Source: Elgaria multicarinata webbii
Lineage: Eukaryota > Chordata > Lepidosauria > Squamata > Anguidae
Assembly (NCBI RefSeq): GCF_023053635.1
Contig: NC_086179.1
Location: 2,432,001 to 2,496,000, forward strand
DNA length: 64,000 nucleotides
Reading direction: 5' to 3'
Below the pieces are notes generated by a model. The model worked only from the letters and a program-made list of their open reading frames with translations. It searched no databases and was not told the origin of the DNA. The position numbers and the translations under genes were made by a program. This document shows positions 54,331 to 64,000 of the stretch, piece by piece. Within the stretch, counting starts at the first letter, position 1. Every line of letters begins with the position of its first letter.

Positions 54331-54563
54331 GGTGCCAAACGTGAGGTTTCTAACTTCAACGGAAAAAAAGTTGTTTACTTTTTTAGCTTTCAATGCAACC
54401 CTATGGGGGGGCAAAAACGGAGCTCCGGATCCGGATCCGGAGCTCCGAGCGGAGCGGAGCGGAAGTGGGCGGAGCGGGGGCGGGGCGGAGCGACCCGCTC
54501 CGAAAAATGGCGGATCTGCAAGTGAAGCGGAGCGGGGGGTCCGTGCACACCCCTACTTTCTAC

Positions 54564-55004
54564 ATTTGCATATATAGATATAAATCAACATATGCAAATT
54601 TTATGTGGCTTTACGTCCTGTGGGCCTGGGTCCTGTATCTTTTAAGTGCCCAGTGACCATCCCTGGGGATCAGTGTTGTGCTCCACAACCTCCTTTCTGT
54701 GCCTGAAAATGGGTCTAGAGTTATGTAACTGCCACGTGTGGATCAATCTCGTGGGCTGTGACCGTCGGCCCTGGGAGAAGGTTGCATTCCCAGACTGAAA
54801 TAGGTAGAATGTGCAACAACATCTACCTACTAATTTTTCTTAAAGGGTATTATTTTTCTCATCAGGGTACATCCCTTTTTGGGGCCGCCTCCTGGCATTC
54901 AGATCAGGTTCTGAGCTCCAGCATTCAAATGATACCCTGCATATGTAACCTTTGTCCATCTTCCGGATATTTCTGCCACCAGGGCTTGGGAATTAGCATT
55001 AAAT
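54564..55004. other. Right flank of the hAT insertion, nothing recognised
   Basis: Single-copy-looking sequence. No exon with usable splice sites in a known protein frame was found. Confidence 0.4.
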
Positions 55005-55215
55005 TTATTTATTTATTTATTTATTTATTTATTGCATTTCTATACCACCCAATAGCCGAAGCTGTCTGGGTGGTTTACAAATTTAAGACAATTCAAAACA
55101 AAACAATAGTATAAAACCATAATATGAAATACAATATAAAAGCACAGCCAACAGCAGCAATGCAAAAATACAAATTTAAAATACAAATTTAAAACAGCAA
55201 AGTTAAACTTAATTT
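55005..55215 (-). repeat. LINE 3' tail with (TTTA)n
   Basis: (TTTA)n at 55,006-55,033, then tctataccacccaatagccg and tgtctgggtggtttacaa, followed by A-rich 3' UTR sequence to about 55,215. Confidence 0.72.
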
Positions 55216-55548
55216 ATAGACTGTTAAAATGCACTCAGTGATGCAATGCAAGGAAGCCCTGATGTGGGACCACTTCCTTGTTCCTGGTTCTTTCTTGTCC
55301 ATGCCCAGGTGCATATTTTTAGAACAACAGAATCACGCCCGTGCAACAGCTGACATCACGCTGCTTTCTCTCCCACAAAAACTGCAGTATAATGGCTTGG
55401 CAAAGACAAAAGCCTTGAACTCCAGCCAGGATTCCTCATGGCTAGCTGGACTTGTATCCCCAAATGACCTGGCAAAATGCCCCTGAGAAATTGTTCTATA
55501 TATCAAAGCATTGTCTCTAGTTCAGAGAATGAGATAGGATGTGGGATT
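55216..55548. other. Intergenic, nothing recognised
   Basis: An 85-codon frame at 55,229-55,486 has no recognisable motif. Confidence 0.35.
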
Positions 55549-56010
55549 TTATTATTGTTGTTGTTGTTCTTATTTATATATTTATTTAAATTTTTATATC
55601 CCGCCCTACATCACAAGGATCTCAGGATGGCATACAGAGAAAACCATACATATAAAACAGAACAATAAATATACAATTCTAAAACAGATTAAACCATTAA
55701 TATGTTAAGATCAGTATGAAATTTTAAAACAGTACAATCCAATTAAACCAAGACAGTGTGTGCAGGCTGGTGGATTTAGCCATCAAAGGCTTTGTTAAAA
55801 AGCCATGTCTTAACCTGGTGCCGAAATGAAGCCAGTGTCAGCGCCAGTCGGGCCTCCAGGGGGAGGGCATTCCACAGCCAGGGTGCCACCACAGAGAAAG
55901 CCCTCTGCCACATCCCACCATAGCGTATGTCTCGTGTTGGTGGGACACGGAGAAGGGCTCCTCCAACAGATCTCAGGTCTCGGGCAGGCGGATATGGGGA
56001 GAGGCGCTAG
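55549..56010 (-). repeat. L2-like LINE, 3' end
   Basis: From ttatatcccgccctacatca at the 3' side to the reverse-strand C-terminus around gaagccagtgtcagcgccag, gagggcattccacagccagg and ggcgctagtaata. Confidence 0.7.
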
Positions 56011-56182
56011 TAATAACGTTTCTCATAAGATCTATCTAAACAGATATAGATCTATAGATATGGTGCTTTACAGACCACAAAAGAACTGCCCTGAGAAGTT
56101 TACAGTCTGACATTCAAAAGGGGAATAACAACAAAGGAAGGGGATTGAGAGACAGAGAGACAAAGGCCAAAGGGATGACAGG

Positions 56183-56814
56183 CAGGGCCGGCGCTACCAT
56201 AGAGGCCACTCAGGCGGCTGCCTAGAGTGCCAAGGTAAGGGGGGGGCACCAAACGCCGCACCCAGAAGCTGCTCTCCCACAGAGGCTCTAAGAGGGCGGC
56301 TTCTGGGCGCACCATTCTGAAGCCCCAGCATCCTGGCTTCACTTCGGCTGGGCGCCCACCCAACTGAAGCGAAGCCGCCCTCCCCACTCCAGCGTCCTGG
56401 CTTCGCTTCGGCTGGGCACCCACCCAGCTGAAGCGAAGCCCCGCCCCACCCTCCCCACTCCAGCATCCTGGCTTCGCTTCGGCTGGGTGCCCACCCAGCC
56501 GAAGCGAAGCCACGCCCCCTCCCACTCCAGCATCCTGGCTTCGCTTTGGCTGGGTGGGCGCTGAAGCGAAGCCAGAACGCTGGGGTAGGGGAGCGGGTGG
56601 GCGGCTTTGGAATGGTGCACCCAGAAGTCGGTCTCCCAGAGTGGCTTACGGCTGGGCGCACTGTTCCGAAGCCGCACCCCCCACCCCCCAGCTTTGCTTT
56701 GGCTGGTTGGGCGAGATGGCGCCCTGCGCCCAGGTACGCTGGGGTGGGGGTGGGGGTGGGTGGGTGAAAGCAGCTCACTTGCCTAGGGCACAAAATAGTC
56801 TGGCACCAGCCCTG
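56183..56814. mobile_element. Non-autonomous hAT element, 632 bp
   Basis: The left end cagggccggcgctaccatag and right end tctggcaccagccctg match the family at 34,817-35,470. The flanks ATGACAGG and TAGACAGG agree at 6 of 8 bases, a decayed target duplication. The interior carries four or five diverged tandem units of about 55-65 bases (catcctggcttcgcttcggc, tgggcacccacccagc). Open frames in it are repeat artefacts. Confidence 0.78.
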
Positions 56815-57486
56815 TAGACAGGGACAGAACATGCAGCCATTTCTGTTACACGTAATTGCAGAAGCTGCGACGGCTGGCCGGGGGTGGAGGGGTCTCAGGT
56901 GCCAAAGCCTTCGTGGAAAAGGTTAATTTTTAAATTCTAAAGGTTATTTTTTTATAGGCATGCAGCTTCTACATCCAATGCCAACCATCCTTATATATCA
57001 TTTATTTATTTCATTTCTATACCGCCCAATAGCCGAAGCTCTCTGGCTGGTTCACAACAATTCCCAAAATAAAATGCAGCATAAAAAATAAATAAAAAAT
57101 GCCTTATATTTGTGTTATTTCAATACAAGAGAACTTTTTTGAGGAGGGCCTTTTTATGGTCAAAGGACAGCATGCAAACACTTTTAAAATAGATAAATCT
57201 GCGGTACTCCGGTGCTGCTTTTATCACACGTCAGATGCCGGCTGTGCAAACCAGGAGCAAATGGTCACATGTTGATTTAACGGCTTGCTTTCCCCAATGA
57301 CCCCTGGACAATACTTGGCCCACCCCTTTGTCTGCCCCACAGCGGCCTGGCTGGTGTGGGGGGGGGGCGGGGGGCATGAGATGGCCATGGGCAGGACTTC
57401 AGTTGTGAAGCACACAACTTACACACACACACACACACACCACGCACATTCCTGATAAGGTAGAATGTCTGCCAAGTCTGGAAGAT
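56815..57486. other. Intergenic with a LINE tail and small tracts
   Basis: A reverse LINE tail lies at about 56,998-57,095 (atttctataccgcccaatag). A G tract lies at 57,358-57,374 and (CA)n at 57,420-57,442. No gene was seen. Confidence 0.5.
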
Positions 57487-57760
57487 GGAAGACTCTGAGC
57501 ATGTGCAGAGTTTTTCCATTATAAACTCGCTTAAATCTCAGCAGCACCGTGACTCCAGGACTCAGTGGCGCTTCTGCTGCTGCCCTCAACACCCGCTGCT
57601 TTCTGGGGCCTCAGGATCCAGGTGGAAGACTCTGAGCATGTGCAGAGTTTTTCCATCATAAACTCGCTTAAATCTGAGCAACACCGTGACTCCAGGACTC
57701 AGTGGCGCTTCTGCTGCTGCCCTCAACACCCGCTGCTTTCTGGGGCCTCAGGATCCAGCC
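57487..57760 (+). repeat. 137-bp tandem duplication
   Basis: ggaagactctgagcatgtgc starts copies at 57,487 and 57,624 that differ at only a few bases (attataaac vs atcataaac, ctcagcagcacc vs ctgagcaacacc). It lies just upstream of the CpG-rich block, so it may belong to a promoter region (inference). Confidence 0.9.
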
Positions 57761-57779
57761 CTAAGAACCACCTCTGGAT

Positions 57780-58580
57780 CAGACCAAAGTCCCGCAGCCA
57801 GGTGCCCCCCCCCCCCCGGGTATGCACTATGCAGGCATCAGGGCCCGGGCGCTTTGGGGCAGCAGCAGCAGCAGCAACAACAGGGCGGGGCGGGCGAGTG
57901 TCTTTAGTACGTCGTCTGTCATGGAACGGAAAGGGTTCCCTGAGCATGGGCAGAGCGCCCTGTTCCCCGATTATGGCACCGGGCGGCGGAGCTCTTGCGC
58001 CAGCCCTGGCCCCGGGGGAGGAGGCGGCGGCGGCGGCGGCGGGGCCGGTTGCCCGGAGACGAGGTACACAATGGGGGCCGGGCGAGCTCCGGCCCCGCCG
58101 CCCGGCTCAGTGCTGCGGCCTCCGCTGTTGCTCCACAGGCGTCTCTGCGGTCCGTCTCGCCGCGCGGCGGCTCTCTCTGCGGTCCGCCTCCAGGTCGGTG
58201 TTCCAGCCTCGCCGGATCCCAAGCCGTTTTCGCGCACGGTGGATTCCACCACCCACACCCCCATTTTTTTTTTTTTTTTTAGTTAGCTGAAAGATTTTGA
58301 AAGGGGTGCCTCCCGCCCCCGCCCCCGCCCCCCCGCCGCCCGATCCGTCCCAACGGGGATCCCTTTTCCAAAAGGCCCCCCTCCGCGCCTCGAGGGTCTC
58401 CCCTCCTCCTCTCCTGGTCCCGAACGCGGTCTGCGGGGGTGGGAGTGTGGCGCGGGGGCGCAGAGCGCTGCGGGTGCCGATCCCAGCCCGCTGGTGCCGA
58501 GGAGAGCCGGGGGCGCGCACACAGCCCTCCGCCCCCGAACCCTTTGGCGGCCTCTCGTTCATGACCGACTCCCTTGGGGC
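57780..58580. promoter_or_regulatory. CpG-rich block (probable CpG island)
   Basis: CpG density is far above the rest of the window: ggcggcggcggcggcggggc, gtctcgccgcgcggcgg and ccgcgcctcgagggtctccc, plus C-rich runs at 57,808-57,818 and 58,312-58,340. Vertebrate CpG islands usually mark promoters. The nearest downstream gene is the CIMAP1B-like gene at 60.1 kb on the + strand, whose coding exon has an upstream acceptor and so needs a first exon to its left. A second gene on the - strand could also start here. Open frames in all phases (up to 241 codons) come from the low frequency of stops in GC-rich DNA. Confidence 0.6.
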
Positions 58581-58749
58581 CTGCCTGGCGAGGGGGGGGA
58601 CAGGTAATCCCGGGGCTCCTCTCCCCCCCTCCTCCAGGAGTGCGGTATCACTTCCAGACTTGCACACCTGTGCCAGGCGCCGGACAGCACAAGTCCCTGT
58701 GCCCAGCCTCCATCTTCCCTGCTGCTGCCACAAACTGTCATTATTGCCG

Positions 58750-58960
58750 CCGGTGTGGTCCGGTGGCGGCGAGCATGTTGGAGAGCCGGGTTCTAGTCCC
58801 TGCTCGGCCAGGAGGCTCACAGGGTGACTTTGGGCCAGTCACTGACTCTCAGCCTAACCTACCTCACAGGGTTGTTGTGAGGAGAAAATGGGGAGGAGAA
58901 GGACCAAGTAGGTCCCTTTGGGCTCCTTGTTGCAAGAGGGCGGGGGGAAGGCAGGAATAC
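58750..58960 (+). repeat. tRNA-derived SINE
   Basis: B-box-like gggttctagtccctgctcgg, core gactttgggccagtcactga and acctcacagggttgttgtga. It is the same family as 30,363-30,611, in direct orientation, with a truncated 3' end. Confidence 0.78.
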
Positions 58961-58969
58961 TAAGAAGAA

Positions 58970-59032
58970 TTGATTTATTGCACTTTTTATACCGCCCAAT
59001 AGCTGAAGCTCTCTGGGCGGTTCACAGAATAA
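58970..59032 (-). repeat. LINE 3' tail
   Basis: ttttataccgcccaatagct and gaagctctctgggcggttca: a short piece of the L2-related tail family. Confidence 0.72.
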
Positions 59033-59064
59033 GAAGGGTGGCTTTGCAAAGGGGTGTGTGTGTT

Positions 59065-59195
59065 ATACAAAGGCCATGGTGCTGCTCACGGGCAGCTGGG
59101 CAGCCCCTGTGTGAGCAGAGGGCTTGACCAGATGGACCCTGGGCCTGATCCAGCATCAGGAGGGCTCTTCTGCTGTTCCTATGCAAGGGAAGTGC
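59065..59195 (+). repeat. CR1/L3-like LINE, 3' end
   Basis: gcccctgtgtgagcagaggg, cttgaccagatggaccctgg, gatccagcatcaggagggct and ttcctatg. Diverged. Confidence 0.7.
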
Positions 59196-60078
59196 TCATG
59201 ACCAAGTGCCTGTTCTGTTTTGTTGTCCCTGAAGACCTAGCAACCAGGGCACAGAGAGGAGTCCCGAAGCCGCTGCCCTCTGGCGTCTCTCTGTGTGTTT
59301 CGTTTCCTTTGAGAGTTATTCAACAGACTAGCTAGGCAGCACCCACCCACCAAAAGCCCCCTGTCTTAGTTACATTTTCCTAGGGAGCAGGTTCCCCCAC
59401 CCACCCCGAGATCTGTGGGGGTCCCTAGCACGGTTTACGAGCACTATTTTTCTTCTTCTTCTGGCACCAGTTTTGGGGAACAGTTAATGTATACGAAACA
59501 AATGGCGTCCAAGTCCTGTGGCAAAATCAGGCCTCCTGAATTCATTTACACCCACCCACCCCTGTTGCTAAAGGGGATCGATGCATTATATAGAAACGTA
59601 AAGCACTTATCGAAGGAAGTACGTACAAATGGAAAGTACGACTAATTCTACCCCTAACCACCATCCCCGCTTTCCGCCAGCAAATGCCAGCCGGTATTAA
59701 AATGTTGTGCGATGCCTTTTTAAAACAACAGCAACAGCAGTTATTTCGTTGAGCTCAGGTTTTGGTGAGTGTTTAATTAATCAATCAATTAATTAATTAA
59801 TTAATGCATGTCTATACTCTAGCCTATTTCAGCTTAAAGTTCTTCCTGCTGGTAACTAAGGCTTTGGATTTCAACTGTTTAGAATGGCAGCGGGGTGGGG
59901 TGGGGGAGACAATCCAACGATTGGAGGGCGGGGAGATACAGGTGAGGCCATCTGGGGAACCCCAAAGGGCTGGACTTGGGACCCCAAGAGAGCCAGGTTC
60001 TGCACCCATGGCTTAGACTCTGAGCCTTTCCTGTGCTGGACAATTGGCTGAATTCTGTCTCCTCCTGTTTCCTTTCAG
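59196..60078 (+). other. Upstream region of the CIMAP1B-like gene
   Basis: No recognised repeat apart from a short (AATT)n run at about 59,776-59,805. The acceptor CCTTTCAG at 60,071-60,078 opens the first coding exon with a 32-base leader. The upstream exon was not identified. Confidence 0.5.
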
Positions 60079-60110
60079 ATCAAGTAGAAGGATAGCGTTA
60101 AGAATTGGAC

Positions 60111-61432
60111 ATGTCCACAGATGTATGGGTGGGAAGCTGGCGACCCCACCGTCCCCGGGGACCTATCGCTGCCCTCTACAGCAGCCCGGGGCCCAAATAC
60201 GGGCTCCCAACGAATGTCGGTGAGCGAATACCGAGAGTTGGGCTCTGGGCACGGGCCCGTTCCTGTGAGAGGGGCGCAAGAACCCATATTCCCTGCCCTA
60301 GCCCCAGCGTGTGCCATGCTTTCACCACGGAGGAGGCATTCACACCTTACAAAGAGCAGCTCTCTCCACCGGACTACAACCCCCGTCCTTCCCAGCCAGC
60401 ACAGAAGGTGCCATCTCGCAGAAGGCTGCCTTACGGAACGCCTCTTCATCCTGTTTGCAACTCAAGACGCTCTCTCCTCTTCCTCCTTGCAGGCTATCCA
60501 CAACATGACCCTTCTCGGTACCGTGCACCCGCGTACAGCTTTGGCACCCGCCGGTTCCAGGAGCAAGAGAGCTGCTCTCCCGGTCCGGGCTACCTGGTCC
60601 CACCCAACATGACCATGAGGGGCCGGGACGGGATTCCTGCGTACTCCATCTACGGACGCCCCCGGGACATTACGCCTTTTATGACTCCCGGGCCAGGTCA
60701 GACTTGGGCATTTTGATATGAGCAGGGGCTGAGCAGGGGGTTGGACTCGATGGCCTTGTAGGCCCCTTCCAACTCTGCTATTGTACGATTCTATGACGCA
60801 CCTCCAGGATGCCATTCAGAGGGAGCTAAAAGACTGGTCTCCCCATTTTTCCTCTGAAAATAAAGGGGTACCAACAAGTAGGGGTGCGCAGAGTGGGTCT
60901 TCTCCACTCCGAAATTCAGGACAGAGCTCTGTTGAGGCAATTTTCTGCCCCAATTTTGGAGCGGCTCCCTTTACTCCACCATGCTTTGATTCAGGGACTT
61001 CCTTCGTCTGCAAGTTCTATATGTTTCATTATACAGCCACTAGATGGTGCTGTAGTATGGCGGAACAGGACTATTACACAAAGCTGATATAGCAGATTAA
61101 AGTTCCTTGCTGAATTTTCTCAGATCTTAAAAAAAAAATGAGATAAAGGTCAGTTAGCACGGGAGAGGCCCTGGAGGTTGACGATGTCATGTAAAGGACT
61201 TGCAAACATCCATGAGTAACCAATCTTGATGGCAGGATAAAAGCCTGGTGTGGAGAAAGTGTCAAAGTCTTGTGTCTGAAAATGCTTGGTGAGTCGGTGA
61301 ATTCACCCTGACTCTCATTGCTTTCCACAGGTCGCTATTCCCCAGAGAAGGCCGGGAGGTGGGCCTACCCCTCCGCCCCCAACTACTCACTTGCTTCGCG
61401 GACGAAGGACTTTGAGAATGACCAGACGCCAG
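60111..61432 (+). CDS. CIMAP1B: CIMAP1B/ODF3B-like SHIPPO-repeat protein, N-terminal part (3 coding exons, gene runs off the window)
   Basis: Coding exons: 60,111-60,219, 60,493-60,696 and 61,331-61,432, with GT/AG junctions in phase 1 throughout. The frame reads MSTDVWVGSWRPHRPRGPIA, the signature N-terminus of the outer dense fibre 3 family. Proline-glycine-proline SHIPPO motifs follow at SSPGPKYGLP, CSPGPGYLVP and TPGPGRYSPE, and the family block APAYSIYGRPR is replaced here by IPAYSIYGRPR. About 138 residues are present; the family is usually 250-260 aa, so the C-terminal half lies beyond 64,000. SIYGRPR and VWVG favour CIMAP1B (ODF3B) over CIMAP1A, judged from memory of the mammalian sequences. 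Proteins of this family decorate sperm-flagellar and ciliary microtubules or associate with outer dense fibres. The start is the ATG at 60,111, because the frame is open only a little further upstream and the acceptor is at 60,078. Confidence 0.88.
60727..60800 (+). repeat. CR1 LINE, 3' UTR only
   Basis: gagcagggggttggactcga to attgtacgattctatg, in an intron of the CIMAP1B-like gene. Confidence 0.85.
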
Positions 61433-61945
61433 GTGAGAAAAAGAGAGAGAGAGAGACAAAGGCGCAACAGGATCCCAAGTGTGGCTTCCGTACTTCTATC
61501 TCTACGCTCCTTTCCCACTAAGTCAGGGATCCAGTACCTCAGTCCCGGGTCCAAATCCGACCCTCCGGGGCTCCCCAGTTGATCAAACCACCTTCCTCCA
61601 ACCCCACCTTTCCCCAAACTATTGGCCATTTGGTGGTTTTCCATTTGTGCAGCTTATCCCCTTTCTAAATGGTCTAGAAAGAGGAAGAAGGCCATTTCCA
61701 ACCGGTTGCAGGGCTTGGCTAGGGAGGTCCTGCTGGTCTCTCGTGAATGAAGGCAGCGTTTGTATCCCTTGTCCAGAGTTGCCCTCAGCAAGAGCCAACA
61801 TGTGGCAAAAGCCCTTTCTAACGCTACACCGCGATGCTGTGTCACGTAGAGGTTTCAGCAAGCCCGTTGAGACCTTGCAAGTTAGAACTAGTTTGGAACG
61901 TCAGATGCTGTGCAAACTTCTCTCCGTCAGCATTCTCAGGGAAAG

Positions 61946-61947
<2 letters not shown>
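61433..61947 (+). other. Intron 3 of the CIMAP1B-like gene, 5' part
   Basis: The donor is at 61,433 (GTGAGAAA), followed by a (GA)-rich run. No repeat was recognised and no further coding exon of the family (GPAAY-type start) was found. Confidence 0.5.
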
Positions 61948-62004
<57 letters not shown>

Positions 62005-62960
62005 TATAGCACCATCAATGTACATGGTGCTGTACAGAGTAAAACAGTAAATAGCAAGACCCTGCCGCATAGGCTTACAATCTAATAAAATCATAATAAA
62101 ACAATAAGGAGGGGAAGAGAATGCACCAAACAGGCACAGGGTAGAGTAAAACTAACAGTATAAAGTCAGAGCAAAATCAAGTTTTAAAAGCTTTAGGAAA
62201 ATGAAAGGTTTTTAGCTGAGCTTTAAAAGCTGTGATTGAACTTGTAGTTCTCAAATGTTCTGGAAGAGCGTTCCAGGCGTAAGGGGCAGCGGAAGAAAAT
62301 GGATGAAGCCGAGCAAGGGAAGTAGAGACCCTTGGGCAGGTGAGAAACATGGCATCAGAGGAGCGAAGAGCACGAGTGGGCAATAGTGTGAGATGCGAGA
62401 GGAGAGATAGGAAGGAGCTAGACAGTGAAAAGCTTTGTAGGTCAACAGAAGTTTATATTGGATTCTGAAGTGAATTGGAAGCCAATGAAGAGATTTCAGA
62501 AGTGGAGTAACATGGTCAGAGTGGCGAGCCAAGAAGATGATCTTAGCAGCCGAGTGGTGAACAGAAACCAACGGATTGATGTGAGAAGAAGGTTGCAGTA
62601 GTCCAACCGAGAAATAACCAGTGCATGAACAAGCGTCTTGGCAGAAGAGACAGACAAAAATGATCGAATCCTGGCAATATTATACAGGAAAAAACGACAG
62701 GATTTAGCTACTGTCTCAATATGAGGAATAAAGGAGAGCGAGGAATCAAATATAAAGCCAAGACTACGAGCTTCCTTGACTGGAGTAAGCGTAACATTAT
62801 TGACAGTAAGAGAGAATGGGAGATGAGGAGAAGGTTTAGGAGGAAAAACAAGCAATTCAGTCTTTGCCATATTAAGTTTCAAACGACGATGAAGCAACCA
62901 AGCTGAGATATCTGAGAGACATGCCGAGATACGATCGTGAACATCAGGAGAAAGATTCAC
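61948..62960 (-). repeat. L2-like LINE, about 1-kb 3' portion
   Basis: An (ATT)n tail at 61,948-61,992, then tatatagcaccatcaatgta in reverse. The reverse-strand RT reads MNLSPDVHDRISACLSDISA, WLLHRRLKLNMAKTELLVFP, ARSLGFIFDSSLSFIPHIET and the C-terminus LHWLPIHFRIQYKLLLTYKA. The frame shifts a few times. Nearly identical in its 3' half to the copy at 24.6 kb, so the subfamily has been active relatively recently (inference). Confidence 0.9.
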
Positions 62961-62994
62961 CTACCTCCCCCAGCCTTGAGATTGTAAGACTTCT

Positions 62995-63122
62995 CTGGGA
63001 AATGGATAAAGTGTTTAGAAAGGCAGGGGGAGGGTTGTTGCTGAAGGAGTCGCTCCTTCAGTCGCTCCTGTACAGCACCGTGTACACTGATGGTGCTATA
63101 TAAATAAATAAATAATAATAAT
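62995..63122 (+). repeat. L2-like LINE tail in the opposite orientation
   Basis: ctgtacagcaccgtgtacac, tgatggtgctatataaataa and (AAT)n. It is the tail of the same family pointing rightwards, so the two tails are divergent neighbours. Confidence 0.7.
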
Positions 63123-63454
63123 AGTAGCGTCATCTTGGTGGGCTGAGCAGTGCCACCCTGTCTGAACATGGCCCTCAACGGGCTTGCTGAAACCTTTTCC
63201 CGACAGGAGCATTGCCCAGTCATTTGTACCCATGCCAGCTCTGAAAGCAAGTCCAGGCTAGCAGTCAAGGACACAACCCGGGCCTTTGTGGTCCATGTAT
63301 AACTTGCCACTGCAGGCTGACAGGTTATGATGTGGGTGGGAATCCAGGGTGGGATTCAGGTCAAGTCAGGCTACCTAGTCTTTTAAAGCAGGGGCGTGGA
63401 ACCTCAGGTCTGTGGGCCAAATGCGGGCCACCTGGGGGTAGCACCCCAGCTAAG
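63123..63454 (+). other. Intronic stretch, nothing recognised
   Basis: No repeat ends or exons were identified. Confidence 0.4.
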
Positions 63455-63745
63455 ATGACCATGTGTAAAGGAGGACTGGGCTCCTGTATCTTTAACAGTT
63501 GTATTGAAAAGAGAAATTCAGCGGGTGAAATTCCCTCTTCATCATAGCAGTTAAAACTGCAGGAGCCCTGCCCTCTTGACCAGATACAAAAGAGGGCAGG
63601 GCTCCTGCAGCTCTAACTGTTGTGATGAAGAGGGAATTTCACCAGGTGCTGCCTGCATACAAATGACACCTGCTGAAATTCCCTTTTTAATACCACTGTT
63701 AAAGATACAGGAGCCTGGTCCTCCTTTCCATAGGGTCACCCTAAT
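63455..63745. mobile_element. TAGGGTGACC-family MITE
   Basis: Left agatgaccatgtgtaaagga, right ccatagggtcaccctaa. The arms pair (tgtatctttaacagttgta and its inverse; gaaattccctcttcatca and tgatgaagagggaatttc). The left end is decayed and no exact target duplication is visible. Confidence 0.75.
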
Positions 63746-64000
63746 TCTGGCCTTCTAGGGTTCCCCAGAAAGCCACACCCCCTTTTCCCTGATGGCTGAT
63801 TGTTTGGTGGCTTCCTGGTCTTTGTGCAGCCACCACCTGCCCACATTCTAAAAGACTGAAATGCCTCTCCTAGGCCTTAGTTACTGGCAAAAATGTGCTG
63901 GTGTTTTTGCTCCTCCCCCTTTTGCCTTGGCCCCGCCCACCCCTGGAATGTCAGCTCACCAGTGCTCCTCTGAAATTGAATTCGGCCCTTGGACCTCCAG
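63746..64000 (+). other. Right edge, nothing recognised
   Basis: No exon of the CIMAP1B-like gene and no named repeat was seen before the window ends. Confidence 0.4.

Larger units (their letters stand above)
43853..54555 (+). mobile_element. Complete 10.7-kb hAT DNA transposon
   Basis: The left end TAGGGATGTGCTCCGCTCCG and the inverse of the right end (TAGGGGTGTGCACGGACCCC) agree at 10 of the first 11 bases. CTTTCTAC flanks both sides exactly (43,845-43,852 and 54,556-54,563), the 8-bp duplication characteristic of hAT insertion. The outer 180 bases also share inverted subterminal blocks: cataggattgcattg on the left, caatgcaaccctatg on the right, and catttttcggagc / gctccgaaaaatg. Many GCTCCG/CGGAGC hexamers occur there. 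Inside are one intact transposase gene (46,027-48,576) and long tandem-repeat blocks at 44.0-44.6, 45.2-45.7, 48.9-52.6 and 53.3-54.3 kb. Typical hAT elements are 2.5-5 kb, so this one is unusually large. A perfect duplication and an open gene indicate a recent insertion (inference). Confidence 0.95.

Noticed and set aside
56100-56832. Frames of 112-212 codons with repeated WxGAQPKRSQDAG-like peptides.
   Set aside because: Translation of the internal tandem units of a non-autonomous hAT element.
57565-58827. Several frames of 150-240 codons in the CpG block.
   Set aside because: Stop-poor GC-rich DNA gives open frames in most phases; none has a recognised domain or a supported splice pattern.
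60874-61000. taggggtgcgcagagtgggt followed by actccg and gagcggctcc, like the left end of the TAGGG hAT family.
   Set aside because: No matching right end or 8-bp duplication was found; at best a decayed fragment.

Overview
The window is vertebrate nuclear DNA, most likely from a squamate reptile (lizard). The evidence is the repeat landscape: many 5'-truncated CR1 LINEs ending in ATTCTATG octamers, CR1/L3-like, L2-like and L1-like LINEs, tRNA-derived SINEs, and several families of inverted-repeat DNA transposons. Three small secreted C-type lectin genes have the signal-peptide-plus-single-CRD layout of the squamate/venom-lectin type. Genes are split by introns with GT/AG junctions, so no single open frame describes them except the transposase. 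The species assignment is inference.

Layout. Positions 1-10 kb hold lectin gene 1 on the + strand (five coding exons, 157 aa). Positions 15.4-24.1 kb hold tandem paralogue gene 2 on the + strand (158 aa), followed at 24.2-25.5 kb by the relic last exon of a third copy. Positions 33.5-42.4 kb hold a divergent third lectin gene on the - strand (171 aa), with a non-coding first exon and a TATA box. All three genes share intron phases 1-0-0-1 and a splice acceptor just upstream of the ATG. Genes 1 and 2 keep the EPN and WND motifs for Ca2+-dependent mannose-type sugar binding. Gene 3 has lost both and probably does not bind sugar in the usual way.

Positions 43,853-54,555 are one complete 10.7-kb hAT transposon. 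It has matching TAGGG(A/G)TGTGC ends, a perfect 8-bp target duplication (CTTTCTAC), an uninterrupted 849-aa BED-finger hAT transposase, and large blocks of internal tandem repeats on both sides of the gene. A 520-bp non-autonomous element with the same ends and its own perfect target duplication lies in an intron of lectin gene 2. This pair is the most unusual content of the window.

From 54.6 kb the sequence returns to repeats, then a CpG-rich block at 57.8-58.6 kb. The first three coding exons of a sperm-tail SHIPPO-repeat gene (CIMAP1B/ODF3B-like, + strand, 60,111-61,432) follow and run off the right edge. No retrovirus or LTR element was recognised with confidence, and no tRNA/rRNA gene or CRISPR array was seen.
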